Of a DNA stretch of 64,000 nt, positions 50,060 to 59,499 are shown in pieces; the stretch's first letter is position 1; every line of letters begins with the position of its first letter. Both the position numbers and the translations under genes were made by a program. Origin of the DNA: Holophaga foetida DSM 6591 (GTDB lineage Bacteria; Acidobacteriota; Holophagae; Holophagales; Holophagaceae); assembly GCF_000242615.2 (NCBI RefSeq), contig NZ_KI912268.1, positions 2,199,477 through 2,263,476 on the forward strand, given 5' to 3'. The notes under the pieces were generated by a model. That model saw only the letters and a list, made by a program, of their open reading frames with translations, had not been told where the DNA came from and searched no databases.

Positions 50060-52750
50060 ATGTCTCTCTTGAATGCCGCCACCTCAGGCCTGAGCCCCTA
50101 CCTGCCCCAGCTTCCCACCAGCCTCACCGATATCCTCAACGCCTTCATCAGCCAGGCCACCCGCCTCCTGGGGATCCATTTCTCCGGCGACAGCGGCATC
50201 CCCGAGGGCAAGTTCCTGGTCCATCGGATCAAAGGCACCGAGGCCATCAACGAAGGCTTCAGCTACCAGATCTGGGTCCTCTGCCAGGACGCCCACTTCC
50301 CCTTGAAGAAGCTCCAGGGCGTTCCCGTCGAGATCAGCATCCTCACGGACAGCGGCGACAAGCGACTCATCTGCGGGGTCATCACCGAAGTCCACAGCGA
50401 GGGGTCCGATGGTGGATTCTCCACCTATCGCCTCGTGGTGGAGCCCGTCACCGCCGCTCTGCGCCTGGGCCGCAGTTCCCGAATCTTCCTCCAGAAGACC
50501 GATCTGGAGATCGCCAAGCTCCTGATCAACGAAGAGCTGGCAAACAATAGCGTTTTTGCCGCCACCCTCCACCTCGAAGACCGTTGCCTCAAGAAGCAGA
50601 GCTACCCCGTCCGGGACTTCGCCTTCCTCTGCGACGATAACAAGTGGGACTTCATCCGCCGCCGCCTCGCCAGGATCGGCGTCTCCTTCGTCATCGCCCC
50701 CAGCCCCGACAGCAGCCCGGAGCACCCCCAGCACACCCTCATCCTCTTCGACGATCCCCGGGACCTGGACGAGAACGAGGCCGAAGAGGTCCGCTTCCAC
50801 CGGGCCGATGGCACCGAGGAGGCCGACACCATCACGGGCTGGCAGGCCCAGCGCAGCCTCCAGGTGGGCAGGGTCACCCGGCGCACCTGGGACCACAGCA
50901 GCGGCGCCCTCAGCACCACCAGCGAAGAGCTCCTCTCGGACCAGGGAGCCTTCGGCAACGCCCTGGCCTCGACCCTGGAGGACTACCGCCACGAGGCGCC
51001 CCTGGAGCACGACGAGCTTCAAGGCCACGAAAAGGCCACCACCAGCCGCGCCCAGGTCTGGGAGCAGCGCACCAAGGGCTTCGTGGGCGAGGGCACCGTG
51101 CGGGACTTCCGGGTGGGCACGAGCTTCGTCCTGGAGGACCACCCCGTCCACGACGCCGACCCCAAGGCCCAGCGCACCTTCGTCCTGACCGCGTTGAAAC
51201 TGGAGGCCGAGAACAACTTCGGGGGATTGAAGACCGGCCACGAGGCCGCACAGGTCTACACCAATCGCTTCGAGTGCCTTCGCCAGGGCATTCCCATCCT
51301 CCCGGAGGAGCTGGAAGCCCCGGACCCCGGCCTCCAGACCGCCACGGTCGTCGGCCCCGAAGGCGAGGAGGTCCACACCGACGAGGTGGGGCGCATCAAG
51401 GTCGAACTCCACTGCACCCGCAAGGAGGACCACCCCTTGGCCGGGGCCACGGGCACAGATCGGGATAGCACCTGGGTGCGCCTCCTCCAGCCCTGGTCCA
51501 GCCAGGGCATGGGCGGGGGATTTCTGCCTCGGGCTGGCGACGAAGTGCTGATCCAGTTCCTCAACAACGACCCCGACAAGCCCGTGATCCTGGGTGTCCT
51601 CCCGGGCGGGCAGCGCAAGCCCGCCACCTTCAGCCTGGCCTCCAGCCTCCCCGGCGATAAGGCCATCTCGGGTATGCGCTCCAAGATGCACAAGGGGAGC
51701 GGCGGTAACGAACTCCTCTTCGACGACAGCACCAACGAGCTGCGGGCCCGATTGGCCAGTGACCACGCCAAGACCGAACTGAACCTGGGCCACATCGTCC
51801 ATCCCAGGGCCCTGGGGGTGGCGGAAGCCAAAGGCACCGGCTTCGAGCTGCGCAGCGAGGCCTACGGCACCCTCCGGGGCGAGAAGGGCCTGCTGCTCAG
51901 CACCGAGGGCGGCAGTGCCGCCCTGGAGGCTGTTGGGCTGCACAGCCAGCTCGAGAGCGGCCAGCAGCTCACCAAGGCCCTCAGCGATGTGGCCGAAAAG
52001 CACCAGATGGAGCCCCTGGGCAGCCTGGAGACTGCGAAGAAAGCTCAGGACACCCTGAAGAAAACCGTCCAGACTGGGCAAACAGAAGTGCCCGCCTTCG
52101 CCGACCCCCTGCTGGTCCTCTCTAGCCCCGCAGGCATCGTGCAAGCCACCCCCGCCAGCGCCCACAGCAGCGCCGGACAGAACATCCACCTGGACAGCGG
52201 CCAGGACACGGTGATCGCCGCCGGCAAGCGCATCATGATGGCCGCCCAGGAGGCCTGGAGCGTCTTTGCCGCGAAATCCGGCATCAAGCTCTTCGCAGGC
52301 AAGGGCAACATCGACATCCAGGCCCACGAAGGCAAGCTCGGCCTCGTGGCGGACCAGGAGGTCCAGATCGTTTCCGCCACCGCCAGCTCCGAGATCCTCG
52401 CCAAGATCGCCCTCCACCTCGCCGCCGGAGGCGGTGCCCTCACCATGAAAGACGGCAACATGGTCATCCAGCTCCCCGGCGCCCTGGAGATCCACGCGGC
52501 GGGGGTGAAGATGATGGGGGCACAAAAGGTGGAACCCAGCCTGCCCTCCCTGCCCCAGGGGGAGGCCCCCCATGACGAGCAGTTCCGCATCCTGGACCAA
52601 GCGACCCAGGAACCCCTGGCTAACCGGAAATATCGCATCGAACTGGAGGATGGGCGCGTGTTCCGGGGCGTCACGGATGCCGAAGGCAAGACCCTGCGCG
52701 TCCATACCGGGGATCAAGCCAAGGGCATGAACATCGTTCTGGAATCCTGA
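50060..52750 (+). CDS. vgrG: Type VI secretion spike protein VgrG with DUF2345 and C-terminal transthyretin-like extension
   Basis: 896 residues. Residues about 50-420 form the gp27-like part (FLVHRIKGTEAINEGFSYQI; GVITEVHSEG; RDFAFLCDDNKWDFIRRRLA). Residues about 425-515 form the gp5 OB fold (VGRIKVELHC; LQPWSSQGMGGGFLPRAGDE; PDKPVILGVL), about 520-620 the linker with MRSKMHKGSGGNELLFDDS, and about 640-820 the DUF2345 beta-helix (GIKLFAGKGNIDIQAHEGKL). A C-terminal extension (about 835-896: FRILDQATQEPLANRKYRIE; GVTDAEGKTLRVHTG) looks like a transthyretin-type cargo adaptor. Heads an operon-like array of effector and immunity genes. Tip of the contractile needle. Confidence 0.92.
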   Translation: MSLLNAATSGLSPYLPQLPTSLTDILNAFISQATRLLGIHFSGDSGIPEGKFLVHRIKGTEAINEGFSYQIWVLCQDAHFPLKKLQGVPVEISILTDSGDKRLICGVITEVHSEGSDGGFSTYRLVVEPVTAALRLGRSSRIFLQKTDLEIAKLLINEELANNSVFAATLHLEDRCLKKQSYPVRDFAFLCDDNKWDFIRRRLARIGVSFVIAPSPDSSPEHPQHTLILFDDPRDLDENEAEEVRFHRADGTEEADTITGWQAQRSLQVGRVTRRTWDHSSGALSTTSEELLSDQGAFGNALASTLEDYRHEAPLEHDELQGHEKATTSRAQVWEQRTKGFVGEGTVRDFRVGTSFVLEDHPVHDADPKAQRTFVLTALKLEAENNFGGLKTGHEAAQVYTNRFECLRQGIPILPEELEAPDPGLQTATVVGPEGEEVHTDEVGRIKVELHCTRKEDHPLAGATGTDRDSTWVRLLQPWSSQGMGGGFLPRAGDEVLIQFLNNDPDKPVILGVLPGGQRKPATFSLASSLPGDKAISGMRSKMHKGSGGNELLFDDSTNELRARLASDHAKTELNLGHIVHPRALGVAEAKGTGFELRSEAYGTLRGEKGLLLSTEGGSAALEAVGLHSQLESGQQLTKALSDVAEKHQMEPLGSLETAKKAQDTLKKTVQTGQTEVPAFADPLLVLSSPAGIVQATPASAHSSAGQNIHLDSGQDTVIAAGKRIMMAAQEAWSVFAAKSGIKLFAGKGNIDIQAHEGKLGLVADQEVQIVSATASSEILAKIALHLAAGGGALTMKDGNMVIQLPGALEIHAAGVKMMGAQKVEPSLPSLPQGEAPHDEQFRILDQATQEPLANRKYRIELEDGRVFRGVTDAEGKTLRVHTGDQAKGMNIVLES

Positions 52751-52775
52751 CCAAATTTAGGGGAGCAACCTCAAC

Positions 52776-55166
52776 ATGGTGGACCATTATCTGGGCACTC
52801 ACAGCAGCAATCTAGTCAGAGGGAGCGTCAAGGACCTGCACTGGTCGAAACCCGTGCCGATATTCCCGGTGCGTTATGCGTTGGGGGATGACGGGTCAAG
52901 AACTCCCCCACTGAGCGGCTCCTTTTGCGTTACCAGCGTCAAGCCGAGCCCAGGCACCCATTACACCCTGCGCCGCCCCCGTGGGGGGTATCTTTACGTA
53001 TTCAACGAGAAGAGCCAATTCTGGAACATCTTTCTTGTGAACCCTTGGGGCCAGCTTTCCCCGGTGGACCGGAATGACCAGGACCACAGAAACCTTGGCT
53101 ACACCCAAAACGGACTGGTGCTGGCACCCGACGATTCGGTGCTTTGGTTCTGCTTCACGAACCACCTTCTGGACAAGAGCATCCTGTCCCAGGCGGCCCA
53201 TAAACAGGACTTCCGCAGCAAGTTCATGCGTTGCGTAAAACCATTGGCGCCTGGACCCCACACCGGAGCATTGAAGGATGTCGAGACCCATGTCGCAGAC
53301 TTGGCGCGCGGAGTGAGGCCCGAGGCCTTCTGGTTCAGCGCCTTCCCCTTCGCCAAGCAGAAAGTGGACCAACTGGAGAGCGAAGTCAGCAAAGACTGCC
53401 TCCAGCGTGGCCTCATACTCGCCCTGGACGACCCCACCGGCATTGCCATGGACACCCGCGCCATGATGGCTCAACGCTATAACAACTTCGTATCAGAGCC
53501 CGAGAGAGCCCGGCGGAACGCCAGTTACCAAGCCGTGTTGGATATCCGCGCCAGCGTCCAGTCCTTCGGCGAGAAGGAATATCTTCAGCGGCAGAAACCC
53601 CAGGATTCCCTGTATGGGCTCATGGCGAAGGCACGTGCGGTTGTCCAGGAGGATGGGCGAATGTTGGACGACTTCAATAAGAATGTCCAGAACGCCATCG
53701 AGCAGGCCAGGTGGAAGGCTTGGGAGCCTTACCACTACAAGGTCAACTGGGATGCCATGGGAAAGTGGCCCAGCCAGCTTGAACAGCAACTGAACGAGCA
53801 TAAGGACAAAGTCCTGATTCCCCTCGCAGAGACCCATGCCCGATGGATGCAAAGCCCTGAACTCCAGGCGGTATTTCGTTACCACTACCCCAGCGGCGTC
53901 GCTGACACGGGAGGCCACTATGCGGGCCTTCTTCGCCTATGCATTGAGGGCACCCAAGCCTACAAACCCTGCGCGGATCTCTACCTCAAGTGGCTGGAGG
54001 ACGATGCATTCCGTTCCTGCGGAATCCTCGCCCGGGGGCTGCTGAGCAACCACTCTCCCCTTCTCAACGAAATCAGGAACGCCCCCTTCAGCAGCGGAGT
54101 CAGCTTCAACGATTTCGCCATCAAGGGGTCTCTCCCGGTGATCACCCAGGCTGTGGACGCTCTTGGGGGTGCGGCGGGCGACAGCATGAAAGCCTTGGCC
54201 AAGGAACTGATCGGCCCCTTGACGGAGCTGACGAAAAAGGCGGCCGAGGAGGATCGGGGCCGGCTTGCCCTCTCGGCCCTGGCGGCCATTGAAAAGAAGC
54301 AGCTTCGCCTCCTCACCTTCCGGAACACGGGTCTGTCTGATGTCCTGGAGTCCATCACGGAAAGCGTGCGGCGGGTGAATCCCAGCATCAAGCAAGGCCA
54401 GGCCCGGTGCCAAATCGCTGGGTTCCTGGGGCAGGATCCAAGGGTCTACAATGCCCGAAAGCCGACCAAGTGGGTGGTGGTCCTGAACGAAGAGGAACTT
54501 CGCCTCCACGGCATCAACCCAGGGTCAGAGGGCCTGCTGACCCTGGACCGGCTCACCGAAACCCCCGCCAATCGATGGAACTTCTTCAAGACCAGCACCG
54601 GCAGATTCAGCGCCCTCATGCTCGCCTGCCAGAGCGCAAGCCTGGTGGCCAGCATCCGGGACTTCAACTCCGCCCCCGTCCAGCAGAACATCGATGTGCT
54701 CACCCAGCTCTCGGCGGGAATCCTCGCATGGAGTAGTTCCGTCGCCACCACCGTCTACAGCGTCGTAAGCCCCAACGTGGCGCTTGGAATCATTGAATCC
54801 AATGCATTCAAGACCTTCAGATACATGGGGGTCGCGGCGGGGGTGTTGAATGGACTAGTCGACATATACAAGGGTTGGCAGGCATTAACACAAAAAGACT
54901 ATAAAACGATGGGATGTTACTGGTTTTCCGCAGCATCTGGTATTGGTTCATCAATATTACTTGGAACGACCTGGCTATCTGGTGCTTGGGTTCCGATCGT
55001 TGGCTGGGTTTTATTGGCTGTTTTTATTGGCATTCAGCTTTACCTTGCAACCAGAAGCGGACCGCTCCACGATTGGCTTGAAAAGTGCGCTTTCGGTATT
55101 AGACCTGGATTCCATACTGCCGACGCCGAACGGGCATTCTTGAAAACAGCAGTCAGCGGGGTATGA
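52776..55166 (+). CDS. VasX/BTH_I2691-type T6SS membrane effector
   Basis: 796 residues. N-terminal VasX-N type region (about 20-190): VPIFPVRYAL, YTLRRPRGGYLYVFNE and VLWFCFTNHL. A long helical middle follows. The C-terminal about 130 residues hold three to four hydrophobic segments (SGIGSSILLGTTWLSGAW; VPIVGWVLLAVFIGIQLYLA), fitting a pore-forming or membrane-disrupting toxin such as VasX. Immediately behind vgrG (25 bases) and 3 bases before the first DUF6708-type gene. The tip coding region (about 54880-55060) is AT-rich, unlike the rest. No DUF4123 chaperone gene is present here. Confidence 0.8.
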   Translation: MVDHYLGTHSSNLVRGSVKDLHWSKPVPIFPVRYALGDDGSRTPPLSGSFCVTSVKPSPGTHYTLRRPRGGYLYVFNEKSQFWNIFLVNPWGQLSPVDRNDQDHRNLGYTQNGLVLAPDDSVLWFCFTNHLLDKSILSQAAHKQDFRSKFMRCVKPLAPGPHTGALKDVETHVADLARGVRPEAFWFSAFPFAKQKVDQLESEVSKDCLQRGLILALDDPTGIAMDTRAMMAQRYNNFVSEPERARRNASYQAVLDIRASVQSFGEKEYLQRQKPQDSLYGLMAKARAVVQEDGRMLDDFNKNVQNAIEQARWKAWEPYHYKVNWDAMGKWPSQLEQQLNEHKDKVLIPLAETHARWMQSPELQAVFRYHYPSGVADTGGHYAGLLRLCIEGTQAYKPCADLYLKWLEDDAFRSCGILARGLLSNHSPLLNEIRNAPFSSGVSFNDFAIKGSLPVITQAVDALGGAAGDSMKALAKELIGPLTELTKKAAEEDRGRLALSALAAIEKKQLRLLTFRNTGLSDVLESITESVRRVNPSIKQGQARCQIAGFLGQDPRVYNARKPTKWVVVLNEEELRLHGINPGSEGLLTLDRLTETPANRWNFFKTSTGRFSALMLACQSASLVASIRDFNSAPVQQNIDVLTQLSAGILAWSSSVATTVYSVVSPNVALGIIESNAFKTFRYMGVAAGVLNGLVDIYKGWQALTQKDYKTMGCYWFSAASGIGSSILLGTTWLSGAWVPIVGWVLLAVFIGIQLYLATRSGPLHDWLEKCAFGIRPGFHTADAERAFLKTAVSGV

Positions 55167-55169
55167 TCC

Positions 55170-56105
55170 ATGCAATGCATTCCAAATAGAAGACTACAGT
55201 TCAAGCCTGATCAAAGGCTTGAAGATGAGGAATTGGCAAGACAGCTCTTCCAGAATGAGCCCCTTGAAGCCACTCCTCGCTACTGGGGATCACTCATCAA
55301 GCTGAATAGTACATATCTCGAATCCCCAGATGTTATCTATGGACAGCAGGGATGGCTGACCATGTGGGGCGGCATTGCAGCGTTGATTTTTTTTACTACG
55401 GGAATTATATACTCCACAACCATATATCGTGTAGATCGCCACAACCTAACAATGATTATTGCAGTTCTTGCGGCGAATTTAATTATTTCCCTATTGTTTA
55501 TTCTGCTTGCCAAATCTGAATTCTTTAAGTACACCCACATGCCCGTCCGCCTGAACCGCAAAACCCGGATGGTCCATGTGTTCCGCTTCGATGGCTCGGT
55601 CCTCTCGGTCCCCTGGGACGAGGTCTTCTTCAATGTCGGGCTTGGCCGGTACAAGGGGCCCTTCCAGCCCACCTTCATCGCGGGGCACGTGATGGAGGGC
55701 TCCAAGCGCTACCCCAAGGAGACCTTCATCCTGGGGGGGCACGCCTCCGGGTTGGCCGCCACCCTTTCCCTCTGGGAGTTCTTCCGGCGCTACATGGAAG
55801 AGGGGCCCGAATCCGCACTGGAAGACACCCCGCAGCTTGTCTGCCTGCCCCTGGATCGGGGCAAGGAACCCTTTTCGGCGGGGATGACGGTGGTTCATCG
55901 GGAGATGGGTTCGCCCAACTGGTTCCTGGGGACGATCCTCTTCCCGATCCGCGTTCTCCAATCCTGCGCCCGCTGGCTCGCCTTCCGCACCTGCAAGGTC
56001 CCCGTCTGGCCCAAGGAGATCGAGGCCACCTGCACCATTGAGCCTGAGGACCCCCATGTCCACGACGTCACCACCAACCCGCCTGGATACCGTTTTGGAT
56101 ACTGA
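55170..56105 (+). CDS. DUF6708-type membrane protein, likely immunity, copy 1
   Basis: 311 residues. N-terminal cytosolic part (FKPDQRLEDEELARQLFQNE), a two-helix membrane hairpin (residues 67-114) encoded by AT-rich DNA (55368-55512), then the conserved core KYTHMPVRLNRKTRMVHVFR, DGSVLSVPWDEVFF, with a further hydrophobic stretch near 245-270 (WFLGTILFPIRVLQSCARWL). Directly after the effector stop (3 bases). Placement and membrane topology make it a likely immunity protein against the membrane-acting toxin. First of three tandem copies (967-bp unit). Confidence 0.75.
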   Translation: MQCIPNRRLQFKPDQRLEDEELARQLFQNEPLEATPRYWGSLIKLNSTYLESPDVIYGQQGWLTMWGGIAALIFFTTGIIYSTTIYRVDRHNLTMIIAVLAANLIISLLFILLAKSEFFKYTHMPVRLNRKTRMVHVFRFDGSVLSVPWDEVFFNVGLGRYKGPFQPTFIAGHVMEGSKRYPKETFILGGHASGLAATLSLWEFFRRYMEEGPESALEDTPQLVCLPLDRGKEPFSAGMTVVHREMGSPNWFLGTILFPIRVLQSCARWLAFRTCKVPVWPKEIEATCTIEPEDPHVHDVTTNPPGYRFGY

Positions 56106-56136
56106 CGCGCACTCCGCTCTTTCGAGGGTTTGAGAT

Positions 56137-57075
56137 ATGCAGGGGATTCCCAATCACAAGTTGCAGTTCAAGCCCGATCAGAGGCTTGAGGACGATGAGC
56201 TAGCAAGACAACTCTTCCAGAATGATCATCTTGAATTCAGACCTCGTTATTGGGGGTCACTGATCAAGTTCAATAGCACCTTTCTTGAATCCCCCGATGT
56301 TGTATACGGACAGCAGGGATGGTTGACAATGTGGTGCGGAGTTGTTGTTATTGCCTTTTTGGTTGCGGGTACGTCTTCATATACAGGATTATCTTCGCTG
56401 ATATTCCATTCCAATACCGATAAGGATATTTTCGGTCTTTTTTTCTACCTATTTTTTGCCATTCTCTTTTCTCTGCTCGCCAAATCCGAATTCTTCAAAT
56501 ACACCCACATGCCGGTCCGTTTGAACCGCAAAACCCGGATGGTCCATGTGTTCCGCTTCGATGGTTCGGTCCTTTCCGTTCCCTGGGACGAGGTCTTTTT
56601 CAACATCGGCCTGGGCCGGTACAAGGGGCCCTTCCAGCCCACCTTCATCGCGGGGCATGTGATGGAGGGCTCCAAGCGCTACCCCAAGGAGACCTTCATC
56701 CTGGGGGGGCACGCCTCCGGGTTGGCCGCCACCCTCTCCCTCTGGGAGTTCTTCCGGCGCTACATGGAAGAGGGGCCCGAATCCGCACTGGAGGACACTC
56801 CGCAGCTTGTCTGCCTGCCCCTGGACCGGGGCAAGGAGCCCTTTTCGGCGGGCATGACGGTGGTTCATCGGGAAATGGGTTCACCCAACTGGTTCCTGGG
56901 CACGATCCTCTTCCCGATCCGCGTTCTCCAATCTTGCGCCCGCTGGCTCGCCTTCCGCACCTGCAAGGTCCCCGTCTGGCCCAAGGAGATCGAGGCCACC
57001 TGCACCATTGAGCCCGATGACCCCCATGTCCACGACGTCACCACCAACCCGCCTGGATACCGTTTTGGCTACTGA
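56137..57075 (+). CDS. DUF6708-type membrane protein, likely immunity, copy 2
   Basis: 312 residues. Near-identical to copies 1 and 3 over residues 1-60 and 116-312, but its TM hairpin (67-115; DNA 56335-56482) is unrelated in sequence to theirs. It and copy 3 share an almost identical leader (CTCTTTCGAGGGTTTGAG before ATG), so gene and spacer duplicated together. Presumed immunity to an effector not necessarily still present. Unit length to copy 3 is 970 bp. Confidence 0.75.
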   Translation: MQGIPNHKLQFKPDQRLEDDELARQLFQNDHLEFRPRYWGSLIKFNSTFLESPDVVYGQQGWLTMWCGVVVIAFLVAGTSSYTGLSSLIFHSNTDKDIFGLFFYLFFAILFSLLAKSEFFKYTHMPVRLNRKTRMVHVFRFDGSVLSVPWDEVFFNIGLGRYKGPFQPTFIAGHVMEGSKRYPKETFILGGHASGLAATLSLWEFFRRYMEEGPESALEDTPQLVCLPLDRGKEPFSAGMTVVHREMGSPNWFLGTILFPIRVLQSCARWLAFRTCKVPVWPKEIEATCTIEPDDPHVHDVTTNPPGYRFGY

Positions 57076-57106
57076 CGCGCACCCCGCTCTTTCGAGGGTT
57101 TGAGCT

Positions 57107-58042
57107 ATGCAGGGGATTCCCAATAACAAGTTGCAGTTCAAGCCTGATCAGAGGCTTGAGGATGAGGAGCTGGCGAGACAGCTCTTCCAGAATGAGCCCC
57201 TTGACGTCAGCCCTCAGTATTGGGGGTCACTGATCAAGCTCAATAGCACCTACCTTGAGTCGCCGGACGTTGTTTATGGGCAGCAAGGATGGTTGACAAT
57301 GTGGTGTGGAGTTTCATCATTCGGTTTTTTTGCAGTAGGCATATTGGATCTACACTCTTCAATAACGCAAAATAAAGTTTTAACATTTAACAACATCGAT
57401 GGATGCATTTTGTTGTGGTTAGCTGCTTTATTTTTTATTTCTATTTCCAAATCCGAATTCTTCAAATACACCCACATGCCCGTCCGCCTGAACCGCAAAA
57501 CCCGGATGGTCCATGTGTTTCGCTTTGATGGCTCGGTCCTTTCCGTCCCCTGGGACGAGGTCTTCTTCAATGTCGGCCTGGGCCGGTACAAAGGCCCCTT
57601 CCAGCCCACCTTCATCGCGGGGCACGTGATGGAGGGCTCCAAGCGCTACCCCAAGGAGACCTTCATCCTGGGGGGGCACGCCTCCGGGTTGGCTGCCACC
57701 CTTTCCCTCTGGGAGTTCTTCCGGCGCTACATGGAAGAGGGGCCCGAATCCGCACTGGAGGACACCCCGCAGCTTGTCTGCCTGCCCCTGGATCGGGGCA
57801 AGGAACCCTTTTCGGCGGGGATGACGGTGGTTCATCGGGAGATGGGTTCGCCCAACTGGTTCCTGGGGACGATCCTCTTCCCGATCCGCGTTCTCCAATC
57901 CTGCGCCCGCTGGCTCGCCTTCCGCACCTGCAAGGTCCCCGTCTGGCCCAAGGAGATCGAGGCCACCTGCACCATTGAGCCTGAGGACCCCCATGTCCAC
58001 GACGTCACCACCAACCCGCCTGGGTATCGTTTTGGCTACTGA
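57107..58042 (+). CDS. DUF6708-type membrane protein, likely immunity, copy 3
   Basis: 311 residues. Same architecture and near-identical flanking sequence to copies 1 and 2; the TM hairpin (67-114; DNA 57305-57449) is again different and AT-rich (runs such as TTATTTTTTATTTC). Begins MQGIPNNKLQFKPDQRLEDE. The orphan effector module follows after 70 bases. Confidence 0.75.
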   Translation: MQGIPNNKLQFKPDQRLEDEELARQLFQNEPLDVSPQYWGSLIKLNSTYLESPDVVYGQQGWLTMWCGVSSFGFFAVGILDLHSSITQNKVLTFNNIDGCILLWLAALFFISISKSEFFKYTHMPVRLNRKTRMVHVFRFDGSVLSVPWDEVFFNVGLGRYKGPFQPTFIAGHVMEGSKRYPKETFILGGHASGLAATLSLWEFFRRYMEEGPESALEDTPQLVCLPLDRGKEPFSAGMTVVHREMGSPNWFLGTILFPIRVLQSCARWLAFRTCKVPVWPKEIEATCTIEPEDPHVHDVTTNPPGYRFGY

Positions 58043-58112
58043 GGCGTTCTATTTCTCTCCAACTCAACGGCGATGCAGCCTTAACGCGGGCGCCCATCTG
58101 GAAACTTGAGAT

Positions 58113-59498
58113 ATGGAAGAACTCCCAAGTCAGCGATTCAAGGGCTACTTCAACGGTGTCTTCGATTCCGTGGATGTGGTCAGCGGCTTGGCCTATACCC
58201 ACACCCTGGGCCGTTGCTACACAGGGGTCCAGGATAAGGGGCCTTGCGCCGCCTACATGACCAAATGGCTGAAGGCAGAACTCACCAGCGAGAACCTGTT
58301 GCTGCGCGGGCTGGTCCTCAACCTGAAGAAGACCGCTGCGGACATCCGCGCGGCGGTGTCGCCATCCATGGACCTTCGGGGCTTGCCCTGGGATGGCCTG
58401 ATTTCGGGATTTGCCACAACCGTGGAGGCCGTCAAGAAGGACAAGGATGCTGTCATCGTGCGCTATATCGCCACGCTGGGTCACCCCATTGCGGAGGTGC
58501 TCAAGGGGGCGCTGAATGGACCCATCCGCCACGCCGCCGCCGCCCTGGGCGTGGTCAGCGAGACGCCCAGGGTTTGCGTCGAGGTCGTGGGCAGCAAGAA
58601 GACCTTCCGGGCGATGCTGGTCAAGGAATTGCTGGGGCTCAACAAGGGCAAACCCAGTGCAAATCAGGTCCAGATGGCCACAGCGGCAGAGATGAAGCGA
58701 CTGGAAGTGCATGGCGTGCCCATGGAGGGCACCCACCAGCAGCGCTTCCTGCTAATGGTGGACCCCGAAGAGGCCAAGGCCATGCCCAAGGGACTCAAGC
58801 CCCAGGCCCAGGCCGAATGGCTGGCCCAATCCATCCGGACCCCCGAGGAAGTGGAAGCCCTGAACCTTGCCAAGTGGCAGGGCAAGCTCAAGAATGGCTG
58901 GGGCAAGGGTGCTCCCCTTATCTTTGGTGCCGTGGCAGGCATCTGCCAGTTCCTGTCCATGAGCAAACTCTCCGCAGACCTGGAAAAGGGCACCTCCTTC
59001 GAGAAGACGGAGAACCAGTGGCGCCATGGTGCCAGCGTGGCGGCTTTTGCGGGAACCTTGGGGGAGTTGATGGGTGGGGCTATAGAGATGCGGCCGTCAA
59101 TTTTCTGGACAGAGTCTGCCGCTCTCGGCATCAAGACCACAGGGCGGGTTTTGGGATTTGTTGCGGGGTTGGTGATGGCGGGGGTGGATGGGTGTAAGGG
59201 ATGGGGGGAGTGGAAGAATGGTAATAACGGACTTGCCTATGCCTACGGCATCAGCGCCATGGTCGGCGGAGGGGCGGCCATTTGCTTCCTCTTGGCCTCG
59301 ACCTTTGTTTGGCTGGGCCCAGTCGGGTGGCTCCTGGTGGTCCTAAGTGTAGGGATTAGCGTCCTGATTGAGTACATCAAGGACAACAAACTCCAGGAAT
59401 GGCTCAAGCGCGGCTGTTGGGGGACCCTCCGAGACAAGGAAGGCTACGGGAACATGGAAACCGAAATCGGCGATTTCAACGCAGCGATGGGAGGTTGA
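58113..59498 (+). CDS. Orphan C-terminal module of a VasX-type effector
   Basis: 461 residues. No VasX-N region. The start (FKGYFNGVFDSVDVVSGLAY; YTGVQDKGPCAAYMTKWLKA) aligns to the middle of the full-length effector encoded from 61666 (FKDTFDPQDAQ; YAGVQDKGPC), so the first roughly 370-400 residues are missing. The C-terminus has three or four TM segments (LGFVAGLVMAGVDGCKG; VGGGAAICFLLASTFVWLGP; VGWLLVVLSVGISVLI). The leader ends in TTGAGATATGG, resembling the start region of the DUF6708 copies. Followed 1 base later by its own DUF6708-type partner. May be a silent toxin-tip cassette, or a decayed effector. Confidence 0.7.
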   Translation: MEELPSQRFKGYFNGVFDSVDVVSGLAYTHTLGRCYTGVQDKGPCAAYMTKWLKAELTSENLLLRGLVLNLKKTAADIRAAVSPSMDLRGLPWDGLISGFATTVEAVKKDKDAVIVRYIATLGHPIAEVLKGALNGPIRHAAAALGVVSETPRVCVEVVGSKKTFRAMLVKELLGLNKGKPSANQVQMATAAEMKRLEVHGVPMEGTHQQRFLLMVDPEEAKAMPKGLKPQAQAEWLAQSIRTPEEVEALNLAKWQGKLKNGWGKGAPLIFGAVAGICQFLSMSKLSADLEKGTSFEKTENQWRHGASVAAFAGTLGELMGGAIEMRPSIFWTESAALGIKTTGRVLGFVAGLVMAGVDGCKGWGEWKNGNNGLAYAYGISAMVGGGAAICFLLASTFVWLGPVGWLLVVLSVGISVLIEYIKDNKLQEWLKRGCWGTLRDKEGYGNMETEIGDFNAAMGG

Positions 59499-59499
59499 C

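Noticed and set aside
50084..52717. Antisense frame across vgrG
   Set aside because: Same artefact; pnp, rpoBC, vgrG and the effector genes all show it.
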